Below are positions 55,901-63,102 of a stretch of DNA of 64,000 nucleotides, one piece after another. Source of the DNA: DATLGB01 sp963724135 (GTDB lineage: Bacteria; Actinomycetota; Thermoleophilia; Solirubrobacterales; Solirubrobacteraceae); NCBI GenBank assembly GCA_963724135.1, contig CAVRTA010000004.1, forward strand, positions 496,001 to 560,000, in the 5' to 3' direction. The notes beneath the pieces were generated by a model. That model saw only the letters and a program-made list of their open reading frames with translations, did not search any database and was not told where the DNA came from. Positions within the stretch are counted from its first letter, which is position 1. Each line of letters opens with the position of its first letter. The position numbers were made by a program, and so were the translations under genes.

Positions 55901-56359
55901 ACCGAGGAGGAGTGGCGGGTGCTGCGCCGGCACGCCGCCGGCCGGTGGCCCGCGCAGATCGGCCGCGTCCACGCGGCGACCGCCCGGGTGCTCCGGGCCG
56001 CCGCCGACGTCCGGGCGATGATGGAGCGCCGTGGCGGCGACGCGCTGCGCGATACGCGGCTCGACGTGGCAGGCCAGCTCGGACGGCTGCTGCACCGGGG
56101 GTTCGTCACCGACGCCGGCCTGGACCGCCTGAGGGACATCGCCCGCTACCTCGAGGCCGCGGAGCGCCGCCTCGAGCGCGCGCCCGACGCGCTGGCGCGC
56201 GACCGAGATCACATGCGCACGCTCGGAGAGCTCGAGGCGATGGGCGCAGACCGCTGGGGGCTCGAGGAGTTGCGGGTGGCGTATTTCGCTCCCGCGCTGG
56301 CGAAGAGCGGCGTTTCGGCGCGCCGTCTGCGCGCCGGGCTACAGTCTCGCGCTTCGTAA
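52907..56359 (+). CDS. hrpA: ATP-dependent RNA helicase HrpA
   Basis: 1150 residues, DEAH-box. Walker A GATGSGKT (29-36), TQPRRLAA, DEAH (123-126), VTSATI, and motif VI DQRKGRCGRVAEG. HA2 and OB folds follow (YTRLYAYVREQRRALSGNQF), then a long C-terminal DUF3418-like part (about 580-1140) that marks HrpA rather than HrpB. Remodels RNA or ribosome-bound mRNA. GTG at 52907 overlaps the GH57 stop (GTGA). Slightly shorter than the E. coli protein (1300). Confidence 0.92.
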   Translation: MIVPQLPIAEHREELLEVIGAHQVVVVAGATGSGKTTQLPKLCLELGRQAIAHTQPRRLAARTIAERIAEELSVPLGETVGYAVRFDDRSSRDTRIRLMTDGLLLAEITRDRLLRRYDTIIVDEAHERSLNVDFLLGYLKRLLPQRPDLKVIVTSATIDPQRFAAYFGDAPIVEVSGRTYPVAVRYAPPDADADRPADAIGDAVDGLPGDVLVFLSGEREIRDTAEVLRGRFADREVLPLYARLAAGEQQRVFHPDGSRRRVVLATNVAETSLTVPGIRSVVDPGFARISRYSARLKVQRLPIEPISRASADQRKGRCGRVAEGVCVRLYSEEDFDARPRFTDPEILRTNLAWVLLQMAALKLGEIDDFPFLDPPDARQVRDGVNLLVELGAFDGERRLTPLGRKLARLPIEPRFGRMILEADRRGCAREVVVIAAGLAIQDPRERPTDAREQADAAHARFADPDSDFISYTRLYAYVREQRRALSGNQFRKRLRAEHLHYLRVREWQDLAGQLRTAAKRAGVRFNDGDAEPHEIHQALLAGLLSHVGIRDPARREYVGARGARFAIFPGSALAKKQPEWVMAAELVETARLFGRECARIDPSWIEPLAQHLVRRERSQPRWDEGRAAVVATERVTLYGLPIGSHTVVHHDRDLFIRRALVAGDWDAPHAFLAENRRRVEEVEALEERTRRRGLLAPDAVLADFFARVIPDDVSSGAAFDRWHRDLPDRSVLVYPRELLRAGAADEAGRPAVWKQGGLELPLTYRFEPGAADDGITVHVPLAALGELRDVGFDWLVPALREELVTTLIRGLPKDKRRPLAPVPEVARRVVESLRPREGRLVAQVAARVGLEPGDFDASRLPPHLRMKFAAEDGDAVVAYGESLDSLRHQLRPLLREAARTVERAAVADWPRDFPRRAELPGAVGFPALVTEGEEVALRVFESPEAQAAAHRAGVRRLLLRTLPPPPAPTDLAFATADPGLLDDMAEAAADALISELPWTEEEWRVLRRHAAGRWPAQIGRVHAATARVLRAAADVRAMMERRGGDALRDTRLDVAGQLGRLLHRGFVTDAGLDRLRDIARYLEAAERRLERAPDALARDRDHMRTLGELEAMGADRWGLEELRVAYFAPALAKSGVSARRLRAGLQSRAS

Positions 56360-56369
56360 GACAACCAAG

Positions 56370-56489
56370 CCGAGTCCCGGGCGGCCCAGCCGGCCGGGAG
56401 CGGGGGACCCAATCCGTTGGGGCGAATCGCGGCCGTAGCGCCGCGTAGCGCAGCTTCAAGCGCGAGCCCGTCAGCTCACCTCGTAGGCA
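56370..56489 (+). promoter_or_regulatory. c-di-AMP riboswitch (ydaO type), complete
   Basis: Seen in order: gagcgggggacccaa (56397-56411), ttggggcgaatcgcgg (from 56418), ccgtagcgccgcgtag, then gcgagcccgtcagctcacc (from 56462) and tcgtaggc. It starts about 10 bases behind the hrpA stop and ends 21 bases before the GTG of an Rpf-like gene. In streptomycetes this class controls rpf genes, which is the same arrangement. Boundaries approximate. Confidence 0.92.
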
Positions 56490-56509
56490 CGTGAAGTGAA
56501 GGAGTCGCA

Positions 56510-56992
56510 GTGTTCAAGCGAACCGCGGTCGTGCTCACGGCCGCTCTGACGATCGGCGTCGGCGTCGCCCAGGCCGACCCGCAGACCAAGCGCGTGCAGC
56601 GCAAGCTCGGCATCACGGCCGACGGCATCTACGGGCCGCAGACCAAGCGCGCGGTCAAGCGTTTCCAGCGCCGGCACGGTCTCGTCGTCGATGGCATCGT
56701 GGGCCCGCAGACACTCGCCGCCCTCGGGCTCTCCGCGCGCCGCGCGGTGGCGTCGACCGGCACCCGGGTGATTCTCGAGCGCATCGCGCAGTGTGAGTCC
56801 GGCGGCGATCCCACGGCCGTCTCGGACACCGGGATGTACCGCGGCAAGTACCAGTTCTCGCGCGCGACCTGGCGGGCGATGGGCGGGAAGGGCGACCCCG
56901 CAAAGGCCCCGGAGCGCGTCCAGGATCGCCTCGCGCGCAAGCTCTACCACCAGTCCGGCACGTCTCCCTGGCCGACCTGCGGCGCGCGGTAG
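56510..56992 (+). CDS. Resuscitation-promoting factor-like secreted transglycosylase
   Basis: 160 residues. Signal peptide (VFKRTAVVLTAALTIGVGVAQA), a PG_binding_1 repeat at about 25-75 (RVQRKLGITADGIYGPQTKRA and VVDGIVGPQTLAALG), then an Rpf/transglycosylase domain at about 85-158 with catalytic Glu in RIAQCESGGDP and the end SGTSPWPTCG. Order is peptidoglycan-binding first, catalytic second. It cleaves glycan strands and can wake dormant cells (family knowledge). GTG start with AAGGAG 5 bases before. Controlled by the c-di-AMP riboswitch. Confidence 0.92.
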   Translation: MFKRTAVVLTAALTIGVGVAQADPQTKRVQRKLGITADGIYGPQTKRAVKRFQRRHGLVVDGIVGPQTLAALGLSARRAVASTGTRVILERIAQCESGGDPTAVSDTGMYRGKYQFSRATWRAMGGKGDPAKAPERVQDRLARKLYHQSGTSPWPTCGAR

Positions 56993-57015
56993 CGGTTGGC
57001 GCCGTCTTCACCGAT

Positions 57016-57063
57016 GGCTCTGATGAATAACACCCCCTGTAGGGGCCCCAATTCATCAGAGCC
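57016..57063. terminator. Long hairpin between convergent genes
   Basis: ggctctgatgaat (57016-57028) and attcatcagagcc (57051-57063) form a perfect 13-bp stem; the loop contains a second hairpin cccct-gt-agggg. Located between the Rpf-like gene and the convergent acyltransferase, so it could end transcription in both directions. AT-richer than its surroundings. Confidence 0.65.
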
Positions 57064-57080
57064 GTCCGAAGTGAGCGCGA

Positions 57081-57752
57081 TCACGCCCAGCGCAGCCAGC
57101 GCGGCGCGGGGCGCATGCGCAGCACGCGCATAGGGGCACCCCCGACGACGGCGTTGGCGGGCACGTCCTTCGAGACCACCGTCAGCGAGCCCACCACCGC
57201 GTTGTCGCCGACCACGCAGCCGCGCAGGAAGCAGGCGCCGTAGCCCACCCACACGTTGTGCCCGACGCGCACGTCGCGCTTGTAGATCCCCTGCACGCGC
57301 ACCGGGCGCTCGGGCTCGACGACCCCGTGGTCGAAGTCGATCAGCATCACACGGTCGGCGACGATGCACTCGCGGCCGATCGAGACGTGCTGGAAGGCCG
57401 AGATGGTGCACTCCTGACCCATCACGGTCTTCGCGCCGATCTCGACGAGGCCCTCGTGGGCGCGGATCTTGGAGCCATGGCCGATCCATGACCAGCGGCC
57501 CAGGCGCACCCTGGCGTTCGCACCGATCTCGAACGTCACGCCCGGCCCGACGAAGCACAGCCCGTCGGTCTCGAGCCGGCCGCGCCAGCGCAGCTTGAGC
57601 CACAGCCACCGCACCATCAGGCGCGCGTACTGGCGGTTGAGCATCCCGTTGCGCTTGGCGAAGCGCAGGAACGCGATCGGCCCGCCGTGCAGCGGCGCGG
57701 GCGCCGGGCGCGGCCGCGGGCGGACTCGGCTCGGTGCCTCCAGCAGGGTCAT
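57081..57752 (-). CDS. Left-handed beta-helix acyltransferase
   Basis: 223 residues. After a basic Pro-rich head (RVRPRPRPAPAPLHGG), hexapeptide repeats run from about 67 to 205 (VEIGAKTVMGQECTI, VSIGRECIVADRVML, VRVGHNVWVGYGACFLRG, VVGDNAVVGSLTVVSKDVP), with the usual GGAP near the end. Related to maltose/galactoside O-acetyltransferases and colanic-acid enzymes, so it probably acetylates a surface sugar. Divergent from meaB with 30 bp between starts. Confidence 0.85.
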   Translation of the reverse strand: MTLLEAPSRVRPRPRPAPAPLHGGPIAFLRFAKRNGMLNRQYARLMVRWLWLKLRWRGRLETDGLCFVGPGVTFEIGANARVRLGRWSWIGHGSKIRAHEGLVEIGAKTVMGQECTISAFQHVSIGRECIVADRVMLIDFDHGVVEPERPVRVQGIYKRDVRVGHNVWVGYGACFLRGCVVGDNAVVGSLTVVSKDVPANAVVGGAPMRVLRMRPAPRWLRWA

Positions 57753-57782
57753 CGCAAGCCAGGATCCTATTCTCTGCCCGCC

Positions 57783-58757
57783 ATGGCCCCCGACCGCTCG
57801 AAGCCGCTGATCGAGCGGTTGCTAACCGGCGACAAGCGCGCGCTCGCACGCGCCATCTCGCTGGTCGAGGACGATGACCCCGAGGGCTGGGAGATCGTCA
57901 AGGCGGCATATCCGCACACCGGCAAGGCGCAGGTCGTCGGCTTCACCGGGCCGCCCGGGGCGGGCAAGTCGACGCTGATCGGCGCGCTGGTCAAGCTCGC
58001 CCGCGGCAACGACCGCGACGTCGCCGTCCTGTCGATCGACCCGAGCTCGCCGTTCCGCGGCGGCGCGCTGCTCGGCGACCGCATCCGCCTCTCCGACCAT
58101 TTCCTGGACCCCGGCGTCTACATCCGCAGCATGGCGACCCGCGGCGCGCTCGGCGGCCTCGCCGAGGCCGCGCTCCAGGCCGCGCTGCTGATGGATGCGG
58201 CCGGCAAGGACGACATCTTCCTCGAGACCGTCGGCGTCGGGCAGGCGGAGGTCGACGTCATCGACCACGCCGACACGATCGTGCTCGTGCTGATCCCCGG
58301 CTCGGGCGACTCGATCCAGGCGCTCAAGGCCGGGGTCATGGAGATCCCCGACGTCATCGTCGTCAACAAGGCCGACCACCCGATGACCGACACGATGGTG
58401 CGCGAGATCCGGGGCGTGCTCAGCCTCGGCGACCAGAGCGGCTGGCGCGTCCCGATCGTGCGCGCGCAGGCGCACAGGGCCGAGGGCGTCGAGGAGGTCG
58501 CGGCCAGGATTGCCGAGCACCGCGACTTCGTCACCGCGGAGGGCAAGCTCGACGAGCGCCGCCGCCGCAACCTGCTCAACGAGGTGATCGGGATCGCGAC
58601 GCATCGTCTGCGCCGCGCGCTGGAGGCCTCCGCGCGCGACGACGAGGAGGTCGCCAAGCTGCTCGATCAGGTCATCAAGCGCGAGCTCGACCCGGCCAGC
58701 GCTGCCTCCGCCGTGCTCACGCGCGGCGGCTTCGACGCCTCGGACGCGGCTCGGTAG
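57783..58757 (+). CDS. meaB: Methylmalonyl-CoA mutase-associated GTPase MeaB
   Basis: 324 residues, G3E GTPase that loads and protects the B12 cofactor of methylmalonyl-CoA mutase. Walker A GFTGPPGAGKSTLIG near 53, AVLSIDPSSPFRGGALLGDRIRL, FLETVGVGQAEVDVIDHADT, VLIPGSGDSIQALKAG and the base motif NKAD. Residues behind 280 form the dimerising helices. The mutase genes are not in the window. Its stop TAG is followed within 3 bases by the CTAG border of the mobile-element copy. Confidence 0.93.
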   Translation: MAPDRSKPLIERLLTGDKRALARAISLVEDDDPEGWEIVKAAYPHTGKAQVVGFTGPPGAGKSTLIGALVKLARGNDRDVAVLSIDPSSPFRGGALLGDRIRLSDHFLDPGVYIRSMATRGALGGLAEAALQAALLMDAAGKDDIFLETVGVGQAEVDVIDHADTIVLVLIPGSGDSIQALKAGVMEIPDVIVVNKADHPMTDTMVREIRGVLSLGDQSGWRVPIVRAQAHRAEGVEEVAARIAEHRDFVTAEGKLDERRRRNLLNEVIGIATHRLRRALEASARDDEEVAKLLDQVIKRELDPASAASAVLTRGGFDASDAAR

Positions 58758-58759
58758 GC

Positions 58760-59036
58760 CTAGTTCTGGGCTCGTTGTTCGGAGGCCTGCGTCGGCCGCG
58801 GCGCGCGCAGTTCGCCGGCTCTGCAGTCCTCAGACCGCAGCCGACAGCGCGGTAACGGCGCCGGTCGGACCGACCGTGGTCTGTCTTACATCCACTGGAT
58901 GTATTAGGCACCACGGTCGACCGCCGGAGCGCCCGTACCCCTCCCTTACCGGCGCCGTCGGACACGGCCACGGTGATCGCCAGGCAAGCGCTGAACGCGC
59001 GCCCGCCCGAACAACGTGCCTGGGTCTTACACCTAG
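58760..59036 (+). repeat. MITE-like palindrome-rich element, copy 2, with CTAG flanks
   Basis: A 269-bp body (58764-59032) with CTAG on both sides (58760-58763 and 59033-59036), like a 4-bp target duplication. Left end ttctgggctcgttgttcgg; right end, read inward, gtgtaagacccaggcacg then ttgttcgg, so the ends are imperfect inverted repeats. The interior contains accgtggt/accacggt and tacatccactggatgta stems and matches copy 1 at 26795-27007. No conserved ORF. The right CTAG contains the stop codon of the GGDEF gene. Confidence 0.8.
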
Positions 59037-60091
59037 GCCGCGGCGCGGGCGGCGTTGCGGCGCGCCTTGCCCTGGAGCAGGGCGGCGTCGGCGCGGGCGA
59101 GGAGCTCCTTGCCCGTCTCGTTGGAGCCCAGCTGGGCGGCGCCGACCGTGATGCGGACGGGCCTGCCGTCCGGCGTGCGGCACGACAGCGCCACCGTCTC
59201 GCGCACCCGTGCGGCGATGTCGTTGGCCTCGCCGAACGCGGCCTCGGGCAGCACGGCGACGAACTCGTCCCCGCCCCAGCGGTAGCACGGGTCGCTCAGC
59301 CGCAGCGCGGCCGCGAGCGACTGCGCGACCTTCTTGAGCACCTCGTCGCCGACCTGATGGCCGAAGTTGTCGTTGACGCCCTTGAAGTCATCGAGGTCGG
59401 CCACCAGCACCGAAAGTGGACGGTTGTGGCGGCGGTGGTCGTGGACCTCCGCGGGCAGGGCCTCCTCGAGCGCGCGCCGGTTGAGAAGGTTGGTCAGGGA
59501 GTCGACGCGGGCGAGCTCCGAGTGCTCCTTGGCCATGGCGCGCCCGCGGCGCACCTTCGCCATGAAGCCGGCCACGATCAGGCCGAAGCCCCAGATCAGC
59601 ATCAGCGAGCTGACGTTCTGCGCGGTGAACTGGCCGCTGACCTGCTCGTACAGCCGCGGCGACGAGGTCGCGAGCGAGATGGCGAGCAGGACGAAGAGCG
59701 CGCGGCGCATGGGATGGATCATGCACGCGTACGCGGCGAGGACGAAGAGCAGCTGCCCGAACGGGGCGTGAGGCCCGGCGCCCGCGCGGTAGACCACCGC
59801 CAGCGCGAGGCTCGCGTACACGCCGGCCAGCAGCGTGTTGGGTCGCGAGGCCGACTTGCGCTTGAGCTGGAACAGCCCGGCCACGAGCGTCACGACGATG
59901 AAGGCCAGTACGCCCGGCCAGCCGAGCGGGCCCGAGGGCGGCGATAGCGGCAGCGGGACGGCGACGAACAGCGTCCCGACGAGGATCATCGCGCCGCCCA
60001 GTCGCGTGGCCGTGTCGAGCTCCACGAACTCGTACGGGTTCTCGGATTTCTGCAGCGCTTGACGCGCCCGGCTCAGCACCCCTGCGGCCAT
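59033..60091 (-). CDS. Membrane diguanylate cyclase (GGDEF)
   Basis: 352 residues. About six membrane helices between residues 30 and 180 (GAMILVGTLFVAVPLPL, VLAFIVVTLVAGLFQL, LLFVLAAYACMI...), then a GGDEF domain at about 195-345 with DSLTNLLNRRALEEAL and the active RWGGDEF. The inhibitory I-site RxxD (RLSD) is exactly 5 residues upstream, so product inhibition is expected. Makes c-di-GMP from GTP. Its last codons run into the right border of the repeat element, which supplies the TAG stop. ATG 60091. Confidence 0.92.
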   Translation of the reverse strand: MAAGVLSRARQALQKSENPYEFVELDTATRLGGAMILVGTLFVAVPLPLSPPSGPLGWPGVLAFIVVTLVAGLFQLKRKSASRPNTLLAGVYASLALAVVYRAGAGPHAPFGQLLFVLAAYACMIHPMRRALFVLLAISLATSSPRLYEQVSGQFTAQNVSSLMLIWGFGLIVAGFMAKVRRGRAMAKEHSELARVDSLTNLLNRRALEEALPAEVHDHRRHNRPLSVLVADLDDFKGVNDNFGHQVGDEVLKKVAQSLAAALRLSDPCYRWGGDEFVAVLPEAAFGEANDIAARVRETVALSCRTPDGRPVRITVGAAQLGSNETGKELLARADAALLQGKARRNAARAAA

Positions 60092-60120
60092 GTGCGACGT
60101 GGATCGGCCGCATGGGGTCC

Positions 60121-61077
60121 TCACTCCATGGCGAGCCCAGGCAATGGACGTTTGTCCAGCCACCCGTCGGCCTTACCGGAAGCCAGTGCAACAGCCATCC
60201 AGGCGGTCAGAGCGAGGGTGGCGACGGCCAGGCCAGCGCCGGCGACCGGGAAGCGCCGCAGCCCCCACGCGGCGTAGGCGGCGGCGAGCGGCACGCCCGC
60301 TCCCGCCCCGACGGGGCCGAACGCCGCCACACCCCACACAACCAGGATCAGCAGCCCGGCGAGCGCCGCGGCCACCTCGGCGTCGCGGCGCTGAGGGATC
60401 GCGCGCGAGACGTGCTCGCGCCGCGACCGCAGCAGCAGGTAGGCGCCCGCGAAGGCGAGCGCGAGCACCGGAGCCCACCGCAGGACGCCGCCGAGGACGT
60501 CGAGCGGGCCGTCACCGGTGCGCGCTCCCCGCGGGTGCTCGATCCCCGCGAGCACCACCGCGGTCGCCCCGGCGATCTCCAGCTCGAGGAACGCCCACAG
60601 CCGGCGTCCGCGTCGCGCGGTCCACGAGACCAGCGCCAGCAGCGCCGGGACGGCGGCGAACGCGTAGGCGACGCCGAACCACGGCGTCAGCGACAGGCAC
60701 GCGGCGGCGCCGAGGGTGTTGCCACGCGTGGGGTGGTCGCGCGCGCCGAGCGCGAGCACGGCGCCACCGGTCAGCAGCGCGGCGGCGCACGCGTCGGGCC
60801 GCGCGCCGGAGGTCAGGGCGAAGCCGAGCGGCGACAGCGCGACGAGCAGCGTCCCGCGCGTCGCCCATGGATCGGGGACCCACCGGCGCGCGAGCGCGGC
60901 GGCGAACGCGAAGGACAGCGCCGCGGGGACCGCGAGCACGACGGCCGTGAGCTCGCGCCCGCCCTCGGCGCGCAGCCGCTCGAGCAGTTGCGGCGTCTGC
61001 GGTGCGGGATCCCACGCCTCCAGCGTCAGCGCCGCGATGACGTAGAGGGCGAGGACCGCGAGCCAGGGCAGCCGCAC
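60121..61077 (-). CDS. Multi-pass membrane protein of unknown function
   Basis: 318 residues with about 8 hydrophobic segments (LAVLALYVIAALTLEAW, AVVLAVPAALSFAFAAALA, ACLSLTPWFGVAYAFAAVPALLAL, LAGLLILVVWGVAAFGPVGA and others). The pattern of an early acidic loop and RRWVPDPWATRGTLLVALSPLGFAL resembles glycosyltransferase-like membrane proteins of the PMT/ArnT type, but no catalytic motif is clear. GTG start, divergent from the SCP2-like gene. Confidence 0.7.
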   Translation of the reverse strand: MRLPWLAVLALYVIAALTLEAWDPAPQTPQLLERLRAEGGRELTAVVLAVPAALSFAFAAALARRWVPDPWATRGTLLVALSPLGFALTSGARPDACAAALLTGGAVLALGARDHPTRGNTLGAAACLSLTPWFGVAYAFAAVPALLALVSWTARRGRRLWAFLELEIAGATAVVLAGIEHPRGARTGDGPLDVLGGVLRWAPVLALAFAGAYLLLRSRREHVSRAIPQRRDAEVAAALAGLLILVVWGVAAFGPVGAGAGVPLAAAYAAWGLRRFPVAGAGLAVATLALTAWMAVALASGKADGWLDKRPLPGLAME

Positions 61078-61100
61078 GCGCGGAGCCTACGCTCGCGGCC

Positions 61101-61529
61101 ATGCACGTCGAGCTGCGCGAGGTCGGCGACCGCTCCGTCGCCGCCACCGTCTACGGACTGCTCGACCGCGGCGTCAACCTGCGCCCCGGCCTCGCCCGCG
61201 CCATGGTGGGCACGGTGCGCATCACCTTCGCCGAGGGCTACGCGCCGGTGCTGATCCGCTTCGCCGGCGAGCGGATCGAGATCGGCGATGACGCCGGAGG
61301 ACCGGTGGACCTCGAGGTCCAGGCCGCACTGACCGACTTCGTCCTGTGCGTGTCCGCCCCGCTCGCCGGCGGCGTCCCCAAGCCGACGAGCAGGACCGGC
61401 CGCGCCGCGCTCGCGCGCATCGCCGACGGGCGCGTCGACTTCACGGGCAGGGTCGGCCTCGGCCGGCGCCTGCTTGCGCTCATGAGCGTGCACCCGTCGT
61501 CCGCGCGGGCTGACGTTCGATCTCCATGA
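61101..61529 (+). CDS. SCP2-like sterol/lipid carrier domain protein
   Basis: 142 residues. The pattern VNLRPGLARAMVGTVRITFAEGYAPVLIRFAGERIEIGDD with DLEVQAALTDFVLCVSAPL and GRVDFTGRVGLGRRLLAL resembles single-domain SCP2 proteins with a hydrophobic pocket. Assignment from pattern only. 23 bp from the divergent membrane gene; its end overlaps the convergent DJ-1 gene by 50 bp. Confidence 0.6.
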   Translation: MHVELREVGDRSVAATVYGLLDRGVNLRPGLARAMVGTVRITFAEGYAPVLIRFAGERIEIGDDAGGPVDLEVQAALTDFVLCVSAPLAGGVPKPTSRTGRAALARIADGRVDFTGRVGLGRRLLALMSVHPSSARADVRSP

Positions 61530-62082
61530 GCGTGGCGATGGTGCCGGCCAGCTCGGCGCCCCACTCGCGTTCGACGAGGTGCAGGGCGAGATCGAAGCCC
61601 GACGTGACCCCGCCGCAGGTGATGACGTCGCCGTCGTCGACGACGCGCGCCTCGTAGTCGACGTCGGCGCCCATCTCGGCGAGGTGGTTCAGCGCGGCCC
61701 GGTGCGTCGTGGCCGGGCGGCCGTCGAGGATGCCGGCCTGGGCGAGCAGGATCGCCCCGGTGCAGACGGATGCCATCCTGGCGCCACCGTCCTTGAGCTC
61801 CCGCAGCCGCTGCGCGAGCACGCCCTGCTCGTACTGCTCGCGGACGCCGCCGCCGCGCACCCAGCCGCCACCGGGGACGATGACCATGTCCGCGGCCGCG
61901 CTGAGGCCGTCCGCGCAGGTGACGCGCATCCCGTGCGCGGCCACGACCTCACCCGGGCCGTGCGCGCCGACGAGCTCGACCTCGAGGCCGTCGACCGCGA
62001 GCTTCGCGTTGGACAGGACCTCGAACGGCCCGACGGCGTCGACCTCGTCGTAGCCCGCGTAGATGGGGATCTCGATTCGCAT
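61480..62082 (-). CDS. DJ-1/PfpI family protein
   Basis: 200 residues. DJ-1/PfpI fold with EIPIYAGYDEVDAVGPFEVL at the start, VIVPGGGWVRGG, and the nucleophile elbow ASVCTGAILLAQAG (Cys near 106) followed by ATTHRAAL and CGGVTSGFDLALHLVE. Closest in pattern to isonitrile-hydratase-like/InhA-type members. Divergent, 63 bp, from a GlxA-type regulator whose N-terminal half has the same fold. Confidence 0.87.
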   Translation of the reverse strand: MRIEIPIYAGYDEVDAVGPFEVLSNAKLAVDGLEVELVGAHGPGEVVAAHGMRVTCADGLSAAADMVIVPGGGWVRGGGVREQYEQGVLAQRLRELKDGGARMASVCTGAILLAQAGILDGRPATTHRAALNHLAEMGADVDYEARVVDDGDVITCGGVTSGFDLALHLVEREWGAELAGTIATLMEIERQPARTTGARS

Positions 62083-62145
62083 GACTCAGATCCTCGCGCG
62101 GGGCGACTTGCGTGGCCAGTGGCAGAGATGCCATAGTCCGCAAGG

Positions 62146-63102
62146 ATGCAGACAATCGCCGTACTCACCTTTCCCGGCGTGGTCGCGTTCGACCTGGCCA
62201 TCCCGTGCCACGTCTTCGGGCTCGCGCGCTACGAGGTGCTCGTATGCGGGGAGGGGCGCGCGCAGGCGGGCGCGTTCGACGTCGTCGCCCCGCATCCCCT
62301 GGCAGCGGCTGCGCGCGCCGACCTGGTGCTCGTCCCGGGCACCGAGACCAACTCGGTGCCGAACGCCGTGGTCGCAGTGCTCCAGGCCGCGTCCGCGCGG
62401 GGCGCGACGCTGGCGTCGATCTGCACGGGGGCGTTCGCGCTCGCCCAGGCCGGCCTGCTTGCCGGCCGCCGCGTCACCACCCACTGGCGCTACGTCGACG
62501 AGCTGCGGGCGCGCCACCCGGACGTGATCGTCGAGCCCGACGTGCTCTACGTCGACGAGGGCGACCTCCTCACGAGCGCCGGCGTAGCCGCGGGCATCGA
62601 CCTGTGCCTGCACATCGTGCGCCGCGACCGTGGGGCGGCCGAGGCCAACCGCGTCGCCCGCCGCATCGTCGTCGCGCCGCACCGGGCCGGAGGCCAGGCG
62701 CAGTTCGTCGAGCGGCCGGTGCCCGACGTGGCGGAATCCGGGCTCGCGCCGACGCGAGCCTGGATGCTCGAGCGCCTCGACCGGCCGCTCACGGTCGAGG
62801 CGATGGCGCGCCACGCCGGCTACTCACCGCGCACCTTCGCGCGGCGCTTCCGCGCCGAGACCGGAACGACCCCGCTGGCGTGGCTGCTCGACCAGCGCGT
62901 CGGTGCAGCGCGGCGGCTGCTCGAGGAGACCGACCTGCCGGTGGAGCAGGTCGCGACGGAGTGCGGATTCGGCACCGCGACCGGCCTGCGCGAGCACTTC
63001 CGCCGCGCCTGCGCGACGACGCCGACCGCCTACCGCGCCGCGTTCCGGGCAACCTCGATCAACGTCCGGGTCGCGAAGCCCGAGCCGCCCTTGGCCGCGT
63101 AG
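62146..63102 (+). CDS. GlxA family AraC-type transcriptional regulator
   Basis: 318 residues. Residues 1-170 form a DJ-1/PfpI-like sensing domain (TIAVLTFPGVVAFDLAIPCHV, VLVPGTETN, ASICTGAFALAQAGLLAGRRVTTHW). Residues about 210-305 are an AraC double HTH (PLTVEAMARHAGYSPRTFARRF and VEQVATECGFGTATGLREHFRR). Likely controls the divergent DJ-1 gene in response to a small ligand. Its 3' end overlaps the convergent aminopeptidase by 73 bp. Confidence 0.92.
   Translation: MQTIAVLTFPGVVAFDLAIPCHVFGLARYEVLVCGEGRAQAGAFDVVAPHPLAAAARADLVLVPGTETNSVPNAVVAVLQAASARGATLASICTGAFALAQAGLLAGRRVTTHWRYVDELRARHPDVIVEPDVLYVDEGDLLTSAGVAAGIDLCLHIVRRDRGAAEANRVARRIVVAPHRAGGQAQFVERPVPDVAESGLAPTRAWMLERLDRPLTVEAMARHAGYSPRTFARRFRAETGTTPLAWLLDQRVGAARRLLEETDLPVEQVATECGFGTATGLREHFRRACATTPTAYRAAFRATSINVRVAKPEPPLAA

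Noticed and set aside
58717..58971. A small minus-strand protein shared by the two repeat copies (RRRYRAVGCGLRTAE)
   Set aside because: The frame is not kept over the whole repeat, and base changes are not biased to third positions; the stems explain the conservation better.
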